Assembly: GCA_963699495.1 (NCBI GenBank)
Contig: CAVOUB010000005.1
Location: 1,095,914-1,159,913 of the forward strand
Source: JAIBJN01 sp963699495
GTDB lineage: Bacteria; Actinomycetota; Thermoleophilia; Gaiellales; Gaiellaceae
Length of the DNA stretch: 64,000 nt
Direction: 5' to 3'
Shown: positions 25,614-34,300 of the stretch, piece by piece
Position numbering within the stretch: position 1 is the stretch's first letter
Layout: each line of letters opens with the position of its first letter
Notes under the pieces: generated by a model
Database searches by the model: none
Seen by the model: only the letters and a program-made list of their open reading frames with translations
Told to the model about the DNA's origin: nothing
Made by a program: the position numbers and the translations under genes

Positions 25614-27034
25614 GCACGGTCGAGCTGGAAGGGCGGCTCCATCCGCTCGCCGTGCTCGTCTACGCGCGCCGGTTCATCGGCGCCAGCCTCATTCCCGTCG
25701 TGGCGCTTCTCCTCTCCGCCGGGACGAAGGTGATCGTGCCGATAGTGCTCGTCGGGCTCCTCGTCGGCCTGCCGCTCGCGGTTCTCTCCTGGTGGAGGTT
25801 CCGCTACGTCGTGAGCGGCGGTCGCCTCGAGCTGCACTCGGGCGTCTTCAGCCGCTCCGTGAGGACGATCCCGCGCGAGCGGGTGCGCGGGATCGACGTG
25901 AGCGAGCCGTTCGTGCACCGTTTGCTCGGGCTTGCCAAGGTGGACATCGAGGCGGCGGCCGGAGACGACTCGAAGGCCGAGCTCTCGCTCGCTGCAGTCT
26001 CGCGCGAGCAGGCCGCAGCCCTGCGTGAGTCACTGCTCGGCGGCGCACGGCCCGCCGCGGCCGAGGCGGACGAGCCGAAGCCGATCTACCGGGCCACCCC
26101 GGTGCTGCTCGTGCTCGGCGGGATCACGAGCATGCGCTATCTGCTCGCTCCGGCGGCAATCGTCGGCGTCGTCCTCAACGTCGCCGACGACCTCCCGGGC
26201 GGGGTCGTCGAGCGGGCCGGCGAGGCTGCCGCCGACCGGTTTCCCACCGACGCCGTCGGCATCGTGCTCGTCGCGGCAGCGGCGGTCGCGCTGGTGGTCG
26301 CCGCCGCGGCCGCCGGCTCGCTCCTGGTCGACTGGAGGTTCACGCTTCGCGACGAAGGCGAGCGGCTCGCCGCGTCCCGCGGGCTGCTCACGCGGCGCGT
26401 CGTCCATCTCGACCGCGACCGGATCAGGGGCGCCGACGTGCGGGACACGCCCCTTCGGCGTCCCTTCCGACTCGCCTCCGTCACCGCGATCGCCGCCGGG
26501 CTCCGCGGGCGTACCGGGGGCACGGTCCTCGCGCCCGTCGTCGGGCTGGGCGACGTCCCCGCTCTTCTCCGGGCCGTCGACCCGCCCGCTCCCGACCCGG
26601 CCGCGCCGCTGGCTGGCCATCCGCCGGGGGCGAGGTCGAGGCGCCTCGTCCGCGCCCTGCCGCTGCCGCTCCTCATCCTGGTCGTGACCGCCGCCTTCGG
26701 GATCCTCTGGGCGGCGGCCCTCGCGCTGCTCGCCACGGCCCTCGCGGTCCCTCTGGCGCTCGACCGCTACCGCCAGCTGGGGCACGCCTACGACGGCCGG
26801 CGCCTCGTGCTCCGGGAGGGGAGCATCCGGCGGCGCTGGTCGGAGCTCGACCCGGGCGCCGTGGTCTCCTTCGAGCTCGTGAGCTCGCCGGGCCAGCGGC
26901 GCGCGGGGCTCTCGACGCTCACGGTCCACCTCGGCCAGGGCGCGGGCTCCCGCCGCGCGCTCGACCTCGGCGACGAGCAGGCGGCGTCCCTCCTCGGCGA
27001 CGTCCGCCCGGAGCTCTTCAAGTCGCTCCTCTAG
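25610..27034 (+). CDS. YdbT-like membrane protein with multiple bacterial PH domains
   Basis: A 474-residue protein starting VSTVELEGRLHPLAVLVYAR. Three helix-hairpin plus bPH2 units are visible: a first PH region YVVSGGRLELHSGVFSRSVR, then IPRERVRGIDVSEPFVHRLL; a second FTLRDEGERLAASRGLLTRR; and a degenerate third near GRRLVLREGSIRRRWSELDP. This matches the YdbT architecture. The GTG start overlaps the ydbS-like stop by 4 bp. It converges on the trpB2 gene with a 4-bp overlap. Exact function is unknown. Confidence 0.8.
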   Translation: MSTVELEGRLHPLAVLVYARRFIGASLIPVVALLLSAGTKVIVPIVLVGLLVGLPLAVLSWWRFRYVVSGGRLELHSGVFSRSVRTIPRERVRGIDVSEPFVHRLLGLAKVDIEAAAGDDSKAELSLAAVSREQAAALRESLLGGARPAAAEADEPKPIYRATPVLLVLGGITSMRYLLAPAAIVGVVLNVADDLPGGVVERAGEAAADRFPTDAVGIVLVAAAAVALVVAAAAAGSLLVDWRFTLRDEGERLAASRGLLTRRVVHLDRDRIRGADVRDTPLRRPFRLASVTAIAAGLRGRTGGTVLAPVVGLGDVPALLRAVDPPAPDPAAPLAGHPPGARSRRLVRALPLPLLILVVTAAFGILWAAALALLATALAVPLALDRYRQLGHAYDGRRLVLREGSIRRRWSELDPGAVVSFELVSSPGQRRAGLSTLTVHLGQGAGSRRALDLGDEQAASLLGDVRPELFKSLL

Positions 27035-28420
27035 GAGACGCCCGCCGGCTTCGGTAGGGGCTCGATCGCCTGGAGCGCGCGGGCGATCTCGTCCTCCGGG
27101 AGCTCGAAGTCCTCGAGCTCGCCGTGGAGGTAGGCGTCGTACGCGCCCAGGTCGAAGTGCCCGTGCCCCGAGAGGTTGAAGAGGATCGTCCGCTCGCGTC
27201 CTTCCTCGTCCGCCCGGGCCGCAGCCAGGACGACGCCGTGGATGGCGTGCGCGGACTCCGGCGCCGGAATGATCCCCTCCGTGCGAGCGAAGCGGACCGC
27301 CGAGGCGAAGACGTCCGTCTGGCCGTAGGCCTCCGCGCGCACCAGCCCGTCGAGCACGAGCTGCGAGACGAGGGGTGCCATCCCGTGGTAGCGCAGGCCG
27401 CCTGCGTGGATGCCGGGCGGGACGAAGTCGTGCCCGAGCGTGTGCATGGGCACGAGCGGCGTCAGCTGGCCCGTGTCGCCGAAGTCGTAGGCGAAGGGGC
27501 CGCGCGTCAAGGTCGGGCAGGCTGCCGGCTCGCAGGCGAGCACCTCGATGTCGCGGCCGCCGATCTTCTCGCGCAGGAACGGGAAGGCGAGCCCGGCGAA
27601 GTTGGAGCCCCCGCCCACGCACCCGGCGACCAGGTCGGGGAACGCACCGACCTGCTCCATCTGCGCGAGCGCCTCTTGGCCGATGACCGTCTGGTGCATG
27701 AGCACGTGGTTGAGGACGCTGCCGAGCGAGTAGGCCGTGTCCTCCCGCTGCGCGGCGTCCTCGACGGCCTCCGAGATGGCGATGCCGAGGCTGCCCGGCG
27801 AGTCGGGGTCGGCCTCGAGGATCGCGCGCCCCGAGTTCGTCTCCTGCGACGGGCTGGCGACGACGCTGGCGCCCCAGGTCTCCATCATCGAGCGCCGGTA
27901 CGGCTTTTGCTCGTACGAGACCTTGACCATGTAGACCTTGCACTCGAGCCCGAAGAGCTGCGCGGCGAGGGCGACGGCGCTTCCCCACTGGCCCGCGCCG
28001 GTCTCGGTGGCGATCCGCGTCCGGCCGGATTCCTTCACGTAGTAGGCCTGCGCGACTGCGGTGTTCGGTTTGTGGCTCCCGGCCGGGCTGACGCCCTCGT
28101 ACTTGTAGAAGATGCGCGAGCGCGTGCCCAGTGCCGCCTCGAGCCTGTGTGCCCGGTACACCGGGGTGGGACGCCACAGGCGGTAGACGTCGCGGACCGC
28201 GTCCGGAATCGGGATCTCCGCGTCGCGCCGAGACCTCCTGGAGGATCAGCTCCAGCGGGAAGAGCGGGGCCAGGTCGTCGGGGCCGACAGGCTGGCCGGT
28301 GCCGGGGTGGAGAACCGGCTGGGGCCGGTTCGGCATGTCGGCCTGGATGTTGTACCAGCGCTCGGGGATCGCGCTCTCGGGCAGCGTGATCTTCGTCTCG
28401 CCCATCGCGAGCGCGAGCAT
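27031..28420 (-). CDS. trpB2: TrpB2-type tryptophan synthase beta chain (frameshifted)
   Basis: A PLP enzyme that joins indole and serine to form tryptophan. TrpB2 features are the N-terminal YNIQADMPNRPQPVLHPGTG, the PLP lysine in SPAGSHKPNTAVAQAYYV, the GAGQWGSAVA segment, and GCVGGGSNFAG for phosphate binding. The frame breaks near 28218-28219, where one extra base lies between LILQEVSARR and EIPIPDAVRDVYRLWRP. The corrected length is about 462 residues, normal for TrpB2. The start may be the ATG at 28420 or that at 28405. No trpA lies nearby, which is common for TrpB2. Confidence 0.88.
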
Positions 28421-28427
28421 ACCCGGC

Positions 28428-28907
28428 CTAGTCTTCGCCGGTGCACTCCACGCCGTCGTCCCCGGCTGACGGGAGACGGGCGAGGAGCGTGGAGAGCGTC
28501 GCCAGCTCGTCCTCCGAGAACCGCCCGAGGAAGAGCGCGTCGATGCCGGCGACGTGCGTGCGCGAGGCCTCGCGGAGCTTCTGCGAGCCGGCCGGTGTCA
28601 GCTTCGCGTAGACGACGCGGCGGTCCTCGTCGCACTGGACGCGCTCGACGAAACCGGACTGCTCGAGCCCTTCCAGAAGCCGGGTGATGCCGGAGGCCGT
28701 CAGCAGGATCCGGTCTGCCAGGTCGACCCGGCGCAGCTTCTTCTCAGGCGCGCGCGTGAGGTGGAGGAGCACTTCGTAGTCGTTGATCGTCAGCCCGTGC
28801 TCGGCGACCAGCTCGGCCGAGAGCTCGCGCGTCAGCGCGGCGTGCGCGCGCAGAAAGCGGACCCACGCTTCGAGCCTCGCCGTGTCCGGAAGGAGCTGCG
28901 TGCTCAT
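28428..28907 (-). CDS. MarR-family transcriptional regulator
   Basis: A 159-residue winged-helix protein: LTINDYEVLLHLTRAPEKKL, then the recognition helix region RVDLADRILLTASGITRLLE and the wing QCDEDRRVVYAKLTPAG. MarR proteins act as dimeric repressors that release DNA on binding small lipophilic compounds. Its ATG overlaps the upstream marR-like stop by 4 bp, so the two regulators are one transcription unit divergent from an ABC exporter. Confidence 0.85.
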   Translation of the reverse strand: MSTQLLPDTARLEAWVRFLRAHAALTRELSAELVAEHGLTINDYEVLLHLTRAPEKKLRRVDLADRILLTASGITRLLEGLEQSGFVERVQCDEDRRVVYAKLTPAGSQKLREASRTHVAGIDALFLGRFSEDELATLSTLLARLPSAGDDGVECTGED

Positions 28908-29359
28908 GGACGGACTGTAGAGACTCGATCAGCGAGCGCGCGCCGCAAGAGATCGCGGAGCATGCGCTGGTCGGCCGCGGAGAGCGCGGCGATCTCGGCC
29001 GGCGGCTCGCTCAGCAGCTCGACCACCTGGGAGCGAACCTCGGCGCCCTCAGGTGTGAGGGCGAGCGTCTTCACGCGCCGGTCCCCGGCTCCGGGCCGCC
29101 GCTCGACGAGGCCGCGCGACTCGAGCCGGTCCACGATCCCCGTCACGTTCGAGGCATGGCAGTAGAGAGCGTCGGCGAGCGCGCTCATCGCGAGGGGTCG
29201 TTCGGGGTCGAGGAGGCGCAGGGCATGGGCCTGGACCGTGGTGAGGTCGAGCTCGGCCAGATGGGCGCTGAGGACGGCGTGCTTTGCCCTGGCGAGCTGA
29301 AAGAGAAGACCCCACGCCTCCCGCGCGACGCTCGACGCCGGCTTCGCTTCAATCGCCAT
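28904..29359 (-). CDS. MarR-family transcriptional regulator, divergent from ABC exporter
   Basis: A 151-residue MarR protein: LTTVQAHALRLLDPERPLAM, the recognition helix ADALYCHASNVTGIVDRLE, and the wing GAGDRRVKTLALTPEG. The ATG at 29359 is chosen because it directly precedes the divergent promoter region, although the frame stays open further upstream. It likely represses the ABC exporter and itself through the repeated ATACTTGAC sites at 29369-29393. Confidence 0.85.
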   Translation of the reverse strand: MAIEAKPASSVAREAWGLLFQLARAKHAVLSAHLAELDLTTVQAHALRLLDPERPLAMSALADALYCHASNVTGIVDRLESRGLVERRPGAGDRRVKTLALTPEGAEVRSQVVELLSEPPAEIAALSAADQRMLRDLLRRALADRVSTVRP

Positions 29360-29368
29360 GCTGCCATG

Positions 29369-29416
29369 ATACTTGACCGTATGAATACTTGACAAGCTAA
29401 ACTTTCTGGCTAGCCT
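29369..29416 (+). promoter_or_regulatory. MarR-type operator and leaderless promoter of the ABC exporter
   Basis: ATACTTGAC occurs twice in the same orientation (29369-29377 and 29385-29393); the first copy lies in the dyad ATAC-N6-GTAT. TTGACA (29389-29394) and TAGCCT (29411-29416), 16 bp apart, form the best promoter in the window. The ATG follows the -10 box by 6 nt. The second repeat overlaps the -35, so binding there would block RNA polymerase. Confidence 0.68.
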
Positions 29417-29422
29417 AGCTTC

Positions 29423-30415
29423 ATGCGCGATGAGCACGGCATCCAGGCGAAGGGCCTCGTCCGGGAGTTCAAGGGCGGGATCCGCGCCGTCGACGGGATC
29501 GACCTCGAGGTGGCGCCGGGGGAGATCTACGGCTTCCTCGGCCCGAACGGGGCCGGCAAGTCGACGACGGTGCACATGCTCACGACCCTGCTGCCCCCCA
29601 CGGCCGGAACCGCGCGTGTCGCCGGGTTCGACGTCGTCCACGAGGGAGCTCAGGTGCGCTCCGCGATCGGCGCCGCGCTCCAGGAGGCCGCGCTCGACCC
29701 GCTCCTCACCGGCCGGGAGCACCTGCGCCTGCAGACGGCGCTCCACGGGATGTCCAGGGAGCAGCGCAAGCGGCGGAGCGAGCAGCTGCTCGAGCGGGTC
29801 GGCCTCACCGAGGCCGCCGACCGCAAGGTGAAGACCTACTCGGGCGGCATGAAGCGCCGCCTCGACCTGGCGCTCGCCCTCGTGCACGAGCCCAGCATCC
29901 TCTTCCTCGACGAGCCGACGACCGGCCTCGACCCCCAGAGCCGCAACGCGCTCTGGTCCGAGGTTGCGCGCCTCGCCCGGGACGACGGCGTCACCGTCTT
30001 CCTGACGACGCAGTACCTCGAGGAGGCCGACGTCCTCGCCGACCGGGTGGGGATCATCGACCACGGCCGTATCGTCGCCGAGGGCACGCCGGCCTCGCTC
30101 AAGGCCGAGATCGGGCGGCCGAGCGTCGAGGCCATCCCGGCCGATCCCGCGGAGCTCGGCGAGGTCGCGCGGACCCTGGAGCGCTTCGGCGCGTCGGTGC
30201 CCGGCTCGCCCAAGGGCGTGACCGTCCGGCTCGACGGCGGGGAGGAGCAGCTCGCGGACGTCGTGCGGGCGCTCGACGCCGAGGGGCTTCACCTCCAGCA
30301 CCTTCAGCTCCATGCGCCGACGCTGGACGACGTCTTCCTCGCCAAGACCGGCCGCTCGCTCGAGGGCGCAGGCGACGAGCTCGACGCCGAGCAGCCCGAG
30401 CCAGTCCCGGCGTGA
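29423..30415 (+). CDS. ABC transporter ATP-binding protein, DrrA-type
   Basis: A 330-residue ATPase with Walker A GPNGAGKSTTVHML, signature TYSGGMKRRLDLALAL, Walker B ILFLDEPTTGLDPQSR, and the switch-region TTQYLEEADVLADRVGIID. The C-terminal extension after residue 220 is typical of drug-resistance DrrA and of exporters with separate permeases. Translation is probably leaderless. The stop overlaps the first permease gene by 4 bp. With the two permeases it would export a lipophilic compound sensed by the divergent MarR proteins. Confidence 0.92.
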   Translation: MRDEHGIQAKGLVREFKGGIRAVDGIDLEVAPGEIYGFLGPNGAGKSTTVHMLTTLLPPTAGTARVAGFDVVHEGAQVRSAIGAALQEAALDPLLTGREHLRLQTALHGMSREQRKRRSEQLLERVGLTEAADRKVKTYSGGMKRRLDLALALVHEPSILFLDEPTTGLDPQSRNALWSEVARLARDDGVTVFLTTQYLEEADVLADRVGIIDHGRIVAEGTPASLKAEIGRPSVEAIPADPAELGEVARTLERFGASVPGSPKGVTVRLDGGEEQLADVVRALDAEGLHLQHLQLHAPTLDDVFLAKTGRSLEGAGDELDAEQPEPVPA

Positions 30416-31194
30416 CGGCCAGCCCGCTCCTTCTCCAGGTCGCGCACCTCGCCCGCCGCTCGGTCCTGCGCACGCTGCGCCAGCCGGTGAACGTGGTCCC
30501 CTCGTTCCTCTTCCCGCTGATCCTGCTCGCGGTGAACGTCGGCGGGCTCAAGGCCGCTGCGCGCATACCGGGCTTCCCGGCCGACTCCTACCTCGACTTC
30601 GCGCTGGCCTTCACGTTCCTGCAGGGCGCGCTCTTCGCGACCACGAACGCGGGCACGGACCTCGCGCGCGACATCCAGACCGGTTTCCTCAACCGGCTCG
30701 CGCTGACCCCGATGCGGAGCGCCGCGCTCCTGCTCGGCCAGCTGGCCGGGGTCGTCGTGCTCGCGCTCATCCAGGCCACGCTCTTCCTGACCGTCGGCCT
30801 GATCGCGGGGGTGCGTCCCGAGAGCGGAGTCCTGGGCCTCTTCGTGATCATCTTCCTCGGCGTCCTCATCGCGCTGGCGTTCGGCGCCGTCGGCGCGTTC
30901 CTCGCGCTCCGGACGGGATCCGGCGAGGCGATCCAGACGCTCTTCCCGCTCTTCTTCGTCCTCCTCTTCCTTTCCTCGATGAACCTGCCGAGGAACCTGA
31001 TCGAGATCCAGTGGTTCCGCACGGTCGCCACGATCAACCCCGCCTCGTACCTGATCGAGGGCATCAGGAGCCTGATCATCACCGGCTGGGACGTGCAGGC
31101 GCTCGCGCTCGGGTTCGGGCTGGCGGCCGGGATCGCCGCGCTCGCGCTCGTCGCCGCCAGCTTCTCGCTCAAGGGGAGGCTCGCGCGGTCGTGA
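30412..31194 (+). CDS. ABC-2 type exporter permease
   Basis: A 260-residue membrane protein with six predicted helices. The first follows RSVLRTLRQPVNVVPSFLFP, then FALAFTFLQGALFATTNAGT, LAGVVVLALIQATLFLTVGL and a conserved IQWFRTVATINPASYLIEGI segment of ABC-2 permeases. The GTG start is coupled to the ATPase gene and the stop overlaps the second permease. The DrrB-like pair probably forms a heterodimer. Confidence 0.88.
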   Translation: MTASPLLLQVAHLARRSVLRTLRQPVNVVPSFLFPLILLAVNVGGLKAAARIPGFPADSYLDFALAFTFLQGALFATTNAGTDLARDIQTGFLNRLALTPMRSAALLLGQLAGVVVLALIQATLFLTVGLIAGVRPESGVLGLFVIIFLGVLIALAFGAVGAFLALRTGSGEAIQTLFPLFFVLLFLSSMNLPRNLIEIQWFRTVATINPASYLIEGIRSLIITGWDVQALALGFGLAAGIAALALVAASFSLKGRLARS

Positions 31195-31961
31195 AGAGCT
31201 TCGTCTCCGTGGCGCTCGCCGTCGCCCGGCGCGGGATTCACAACGCGTTCACGAACCCGTCGATCCTCGTGCCGTCGCTGCTCTTCCCGCTCTTCTTCTT
31301 CACGGCGTTCGCGGGCGGCCTCTCGCGCATCTCGGACGTTCCCGGCTTCGACTTCCGGGCCGGCTACACGGCGTTCCAGTTCGTCTTCGTCTTCCTCCAG
31401 TCGGCCGCCTTCGGCGGGATCTTCAACGGCTTCGCGATCGCGCGCGACTTCGAGAGCGGCTTCGCGCGGCGGCTGCTCCTCGCGGCCCCGCGGCGAACCG
31501 GGATCATCGCCGGCTACGCGCTGGTCGCGCTCGTGCGCTGGGTGGTGACGGCGACCATCGTCTTCGTCGTGGCGCTGATCGCCGGGATGGAGGTGCTCGG
31601 CGACCCTGCGGAGCTCTTCGCGCTCGTCCTCCTCGGCCTCCTCGTCAACATCACGTCTGTGCTCTGGGCGGCCGGGATCGCCATGCGCTTCCGCACCCTG
31701 CAGGCCGGGCCGCTCATGCAGGTGCCGGTCTTCCTGACGCTCTTCCTCGCGCCCGTCTACGTCCCCCTCGAGCTTCTGAGCGGCTGGATCCACACGGTCG
31801 CCTCGGTCAACCCGGCCACGTTCGTGCTGGAGGCCGGCCGCGGCCTGATCTCGGGCCAGCCGGTCCAGGTGGGGACAGCCTTCGCCATCGCCGCCTCCGG
31901 CGTCGTGCTCTTTACCTTCTGGGCGCTGCGGGGCCTGAAGAGCGCCGAGCGCGCCGGCTAG
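31191..31961 (+). CDS. ABC-2 type exporter permease, second subunit
   Basis: A 256-residue membrane protein homologous in layout to the preceding permease: SVALAVARRGIHNAFTNPSI, then FRAGYTAFQFVFVFLQSAAF, LVALVRWVVTATIVFVVALI, and the HTVASVNPATFVLEAGRGLI motif. The GTG at 31191 was chosen because it overlaps the previous stop by 4 bp; the open frame further upstream overlaps that gene and is not coding. The 3' end overlaps the convergent ParB-like gene by 50 bp. Confidence 0.88.
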   Translation: MKSFVSVALAVARRGIHNAFTNPSILVPSLLFPLFFFTAFAGGLSRISDVPGFDFRAGYTAFQFVFVFLQSAAFGGIFNGFAIARDFESGFARRLLLAAPRRTGIIAGYALVALVRWVVTATIVFVVALIAGMEVLGDPAELFALVLLGLLVNITSVLWAAGIAMRFRTLQAGPLMQVPVFLTLFLAPVYVPLELLSGWIHTVASVNPATFVLEAGRGLISGQPVQVGTAFAIAASGVVLFTFWALRGLKSAERAG

Positions 31962-32814
31962 GGCGGGGGAGGAGCCCGGCGGCGCGGCGGCGCTCCCGGG
32001 CGAGCTCGGCGGTCGCGCTGCGCGCCGCCTCGTCGAGCGGTTGGCACCCGAACTCGGGCATCAGCTCCCGCCTCCGGTGCCAGACCCAGAGGAAACGGTC
32101 GGGGTCGGTCGCCTCAGGGCACACCTCGTCGAGGCCCTCGGCGTGGATCACCTCCACGGTCGGGAGGTAGACGGTCGAGTACCACGAGCGGGCGATCTCG
32201 GCGCGAGGGAGCACGGTGCCGGCCTCGCGCATCAGGTGGTAGCCGTGGAGCTGCACGGTCTCGAGCAGCTCGATGTAGCCGACTGGACGGCTGAATCTGA
32301 TGCGGGCGCCCGGGTCGATCTCGCAGAGGCCGCTGTCCTCCATGAAGATCCGCTCCTGCTCGGCGTGGATGAGCTCGACGATGTCGGCGTCCGCAGGGAG
32401 GTGCCAGCGGGCCTTCAGCTCCGTCACCTCGGCGTCGATCGTCTCCATCCGGTTCTGGCGGGCGATCGCAACGCGGTGGTGGCCGTCGATGACGAAGTAC
32501 GCGTCGCCGAGCTGGTAGACGACGATGGGCGGGAAGGCCGCATCGGGGAACGCCTGCTCGACCTGCTGCCAGCGGTCGCGGATGCCGGGTCGGCGCGGGT
32601 AGAAGTCGCGGTCGAAATCGCTGCCGCGGCTGTCGGTCCCGACGATCTGGTTCAGCGGGATCGGGCGGAGCCCGGCGTACCGTCGCGCGAACGGCCGCAG
32701 CCGTCGAGTTGCCTCGTCGAGCGGGAGCAACTCGCCGGGGCCGTCCCTGCCGAGGACCCCCGCAAGTCGTGCGTAGGCGCTCCGGCGTCGTGCTCGATCG
32801 AAGGTCGTGGCCAC
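31912..32814 (-). CDS. ParB-like nuclease-fold protein, non-partition type
   Basis: A 300-residue protein. Residues about 50-130 hold a ParB/Srx-like domain: LRPIPLNQIVGTDSRGSDFD, FPPIVVYQLGDAYFVIDGHH and RVAIARQNRMETIDAEV, where GHHR matches the ParB box-II arginine loop. It lacks the HTH region of chromosome-partition ParB. The second half, with YIELLETVQLHGYHLMREAG and WYSTVYLPTVEVIHAEGL, is a conserved but unnamed domain. The Arg-rich C-terminal tail overlaps the permease gene. Function unknown; nucleotide binding is plausible. Confidence 0.65.
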   Translation of the reverse strand: MATTFDRARRRSAYARLAGVLGRDGPGELLPLDEATRRLRPFARRYAGLRPIPLNQIVGTDSRGSDFDRDFYPRRPGIRDRWQQVEQAFPDAAFPPIVVYQLGDAYFVIDGHHRVAIARQNRMETIDAEVTELKARWHLPADADIVELIHAEQERIFMEDSGLCEIDPGARIRFSRPVGYIELLETVQLHGYHLMREAGTVLPRAEIARSWYSTVYLPTVEVIHAEGLDEVCPEATDPDRFLWVWHRRRELMPEFGCQPLDEAARSATAELARERRRAAGLLPRPSRRARRSSGPAAPRR

Positions 32815-32856
32815 TACCTGCTAGAACGAGCGCGGTCGGCCTCGCTATTTCCGCTT

Positions 32857-33306
32857 TTATGGGTCGGGCGCGAGCCCCTTCCTGCTCAGCTCTGCGAGCG
32901 CGGCCTCGCTCTTGCCGAGCTCATCGAGCCCGAGCCCGTGCAGGACGGCGGGTGCCTTGGTGAACTGGATGTCGCGGTAGTCGACGATCTCCACGCGGTT
33001 GCCCCACGGGTCGCGGAAGTCGAGGCCGCGGCCGGGCAGGATCTCGATGCCGGCCTCCTGGAGCGCGCGGCGCACGGCCTCCTTGTCGTCGACGACGAGC
33101 CCGAAGTGGCGATGGCGGTCGGCCGGCTCCCCGCGAGGCTCGCTGAGCGCGAGGAACTGGTCGCCCATGTCGACAAACGCCATCCCGGGCGCGCGGCCGC
33201 GGAGCTCGAAGTCGAAGAAGCGCCCGTAGAACGCGAGCGCCTCCTCCACGTCCCCGACCTCCAGGGCGACGTGGTTGATCCCCACCAGGCGTGGGCGCCG
33301 GCTCAT
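32857..33306 (-). CDS. VOC-family (glyoxalase-like) protein
   Basis: A 149-residue vicinal-oxygen-chelate protein: GINHVALEVGDVEEALAFYG at the N-terminus, HRHFGLVVDDKEAVRRAL and DFRDPWGNRVEIVDYRD. Possible metal ligands are His11, the second HFG histidine and Glu in VEIVDY. Members include lactoylglutathione lyases, dioxygenases and resistance proteins; the sequence does not decide. The C-terminal 30 residues extend beyond the core fold. Confidence 0.8.
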   Translation of the reverse strand: MSRRPRLVGINHVALEVGDVEEALAFYGRFFDFELRGRAPGMAFVDMGDQFLALSEPRGEPADRHRHFGLVVDDKEAVRRALQEAGIEILPGRGLDFRDPWGNRVEIVDYRDIQFTKAPAVLHGLGLDELGKSEAALAELSRKGLAPDP

Positions 33307-33421
33307 GTGGGTAGCGTGGGGAGGTACACGCCCAAGGCGGCAGAAACACTATCTCTACGGCTTTTGAGGATTTGATGAAAACTCTCCCCTACCGCCGCGG
33401 GCAGGCCGATTAGCTCCTACA

Positions 33422-34300
33422 GTGGTTGAGTTGTCGACCATCGCCCGGATCGTCGTCGGCCTTCTGCTGCTCTGGGCCGCGGCTGCGAAGCTCCGCCGGA
33501 GGGAGGACCTGCCCGACTGGCTGGCCGCCTACGGCCTGCCGGCGCGGTACGCCCGCCAGGCCGCGTGGGCGGTCATGGCCGCGGAGGCGGTCATCGGCCT
33601 CCTGCTCCTGTTCGGGATCGCGCTTCCGCTGAGCGCGTACGCCGCCGTCGCGCTGGGAGTCGTCTTCGTCGTGGCGCTGGGCCAGGCGCGCCTCCGCGGG
33701 GTGGAGCGCCTCCGGTGCGGCTGCTTCGGCGCCTCCGAGGGGCGTACGACGCATCTCCTCCTGCGCGCCGGGGGGTTCACCGTGCTCGCACTGGTCGCCG
33801 CCTTCGGCGGCGGGCTGGACGTCTCGGCCTCGTCCGACACGGTCGTCGCCGTCGTCCTCGTCCTCCTCTCGCTCGCAGTCGCACTGCTGACCTTGCTCGT
33901 GCTCGCTCTCTACCGACAGGTCGGTGTGCTCACGCTGCGGATCGGCCCGCGCGTCCCGTTCGAGCTCGCGGAGGAAGGGCCCGAGCTGGGCCGGCCCGCG
34001 CCGGAGCTCGAGGGCCTCCGCGGCCGGAGTGCCGAGGTCGTCTTCTTCTTCTCCTCGACCTGCAGGCTCTGCCGCCAGCTGAGCGCAGGCGTCGCCGCGC
34101 TCGCGCGCCAGGGGCTCACCGTGCTCGTCGTCGAGGAAGAGCAGGACGAGGCGGCGTTCGCCCGCTGGAACGTGCCGGGGACGCCTTTCGTCGTCCACGT
34201 CGTCGACGGCGTCGTCGCGGCCAAGGGGACCGTGAACACCCTGGAGGAGCTGGAGTCGCTTCTGGACACCGGTAGGGCGAGGATCCATGCAGCAGCCTGA
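33422..34300 (+). CDS. MauE-MauD-like fusion: membrane redox protein with thioredoxin domain
   Basis: A 292-residue protein. Residues 1-165 form a MauE/DoxX-like four-helix domain with the conserved CxC in RLRCGCFG (Cys99, Cys101). Residues about 185-290 form a thioredoxin-like domain with FFFSSTCRLCRQL (Cys214, Cys217) and a cis-proline at GTPF. In methylamine-utilisation operons MauE and MauD are separate proteins needed to form the many disulfides of the MauA light chain; here the two functions are fused. The 3' end overlaps the MauA-like gene by 14 bp, which strongly ties the two together. The GTG start is read from the first hydrophobic helix. Confidence 0.82.
   Translation: MVELSTIARIVVGLLLLWAAAAKLRRREDLPDWLAAYGLPARYARQAAWAVMAAEAVIGLLLLFGIALPLSAYAAVALGVVFVVALGQARLRGVERLRCGCFGASEGRTTHLLLRAGGFTVLALVAAFGGGLDVSASSDTVVAVVLVLLSLAVALLTLLVLALYRQVGVLTLRIGPRVPFELAEEGPELGRPAPELEGLRGRSAEVVFFFSSTCRLCRQLSAGVAALARQGLTVLVVEEEQDEAAFARWNVPGTPFVVHVVDGVVAAKGTVNTLEELESLLDTGRARIHAAA

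Noticed and set aside
26030..28420. Long minus-strand frame of nearly 800 codons
   Set aside because: Only its first 60 or so codons (TrpB2 N-terminus) are conserved; the rest is antisense to the PH-domain gene or out of frame with trpB2.
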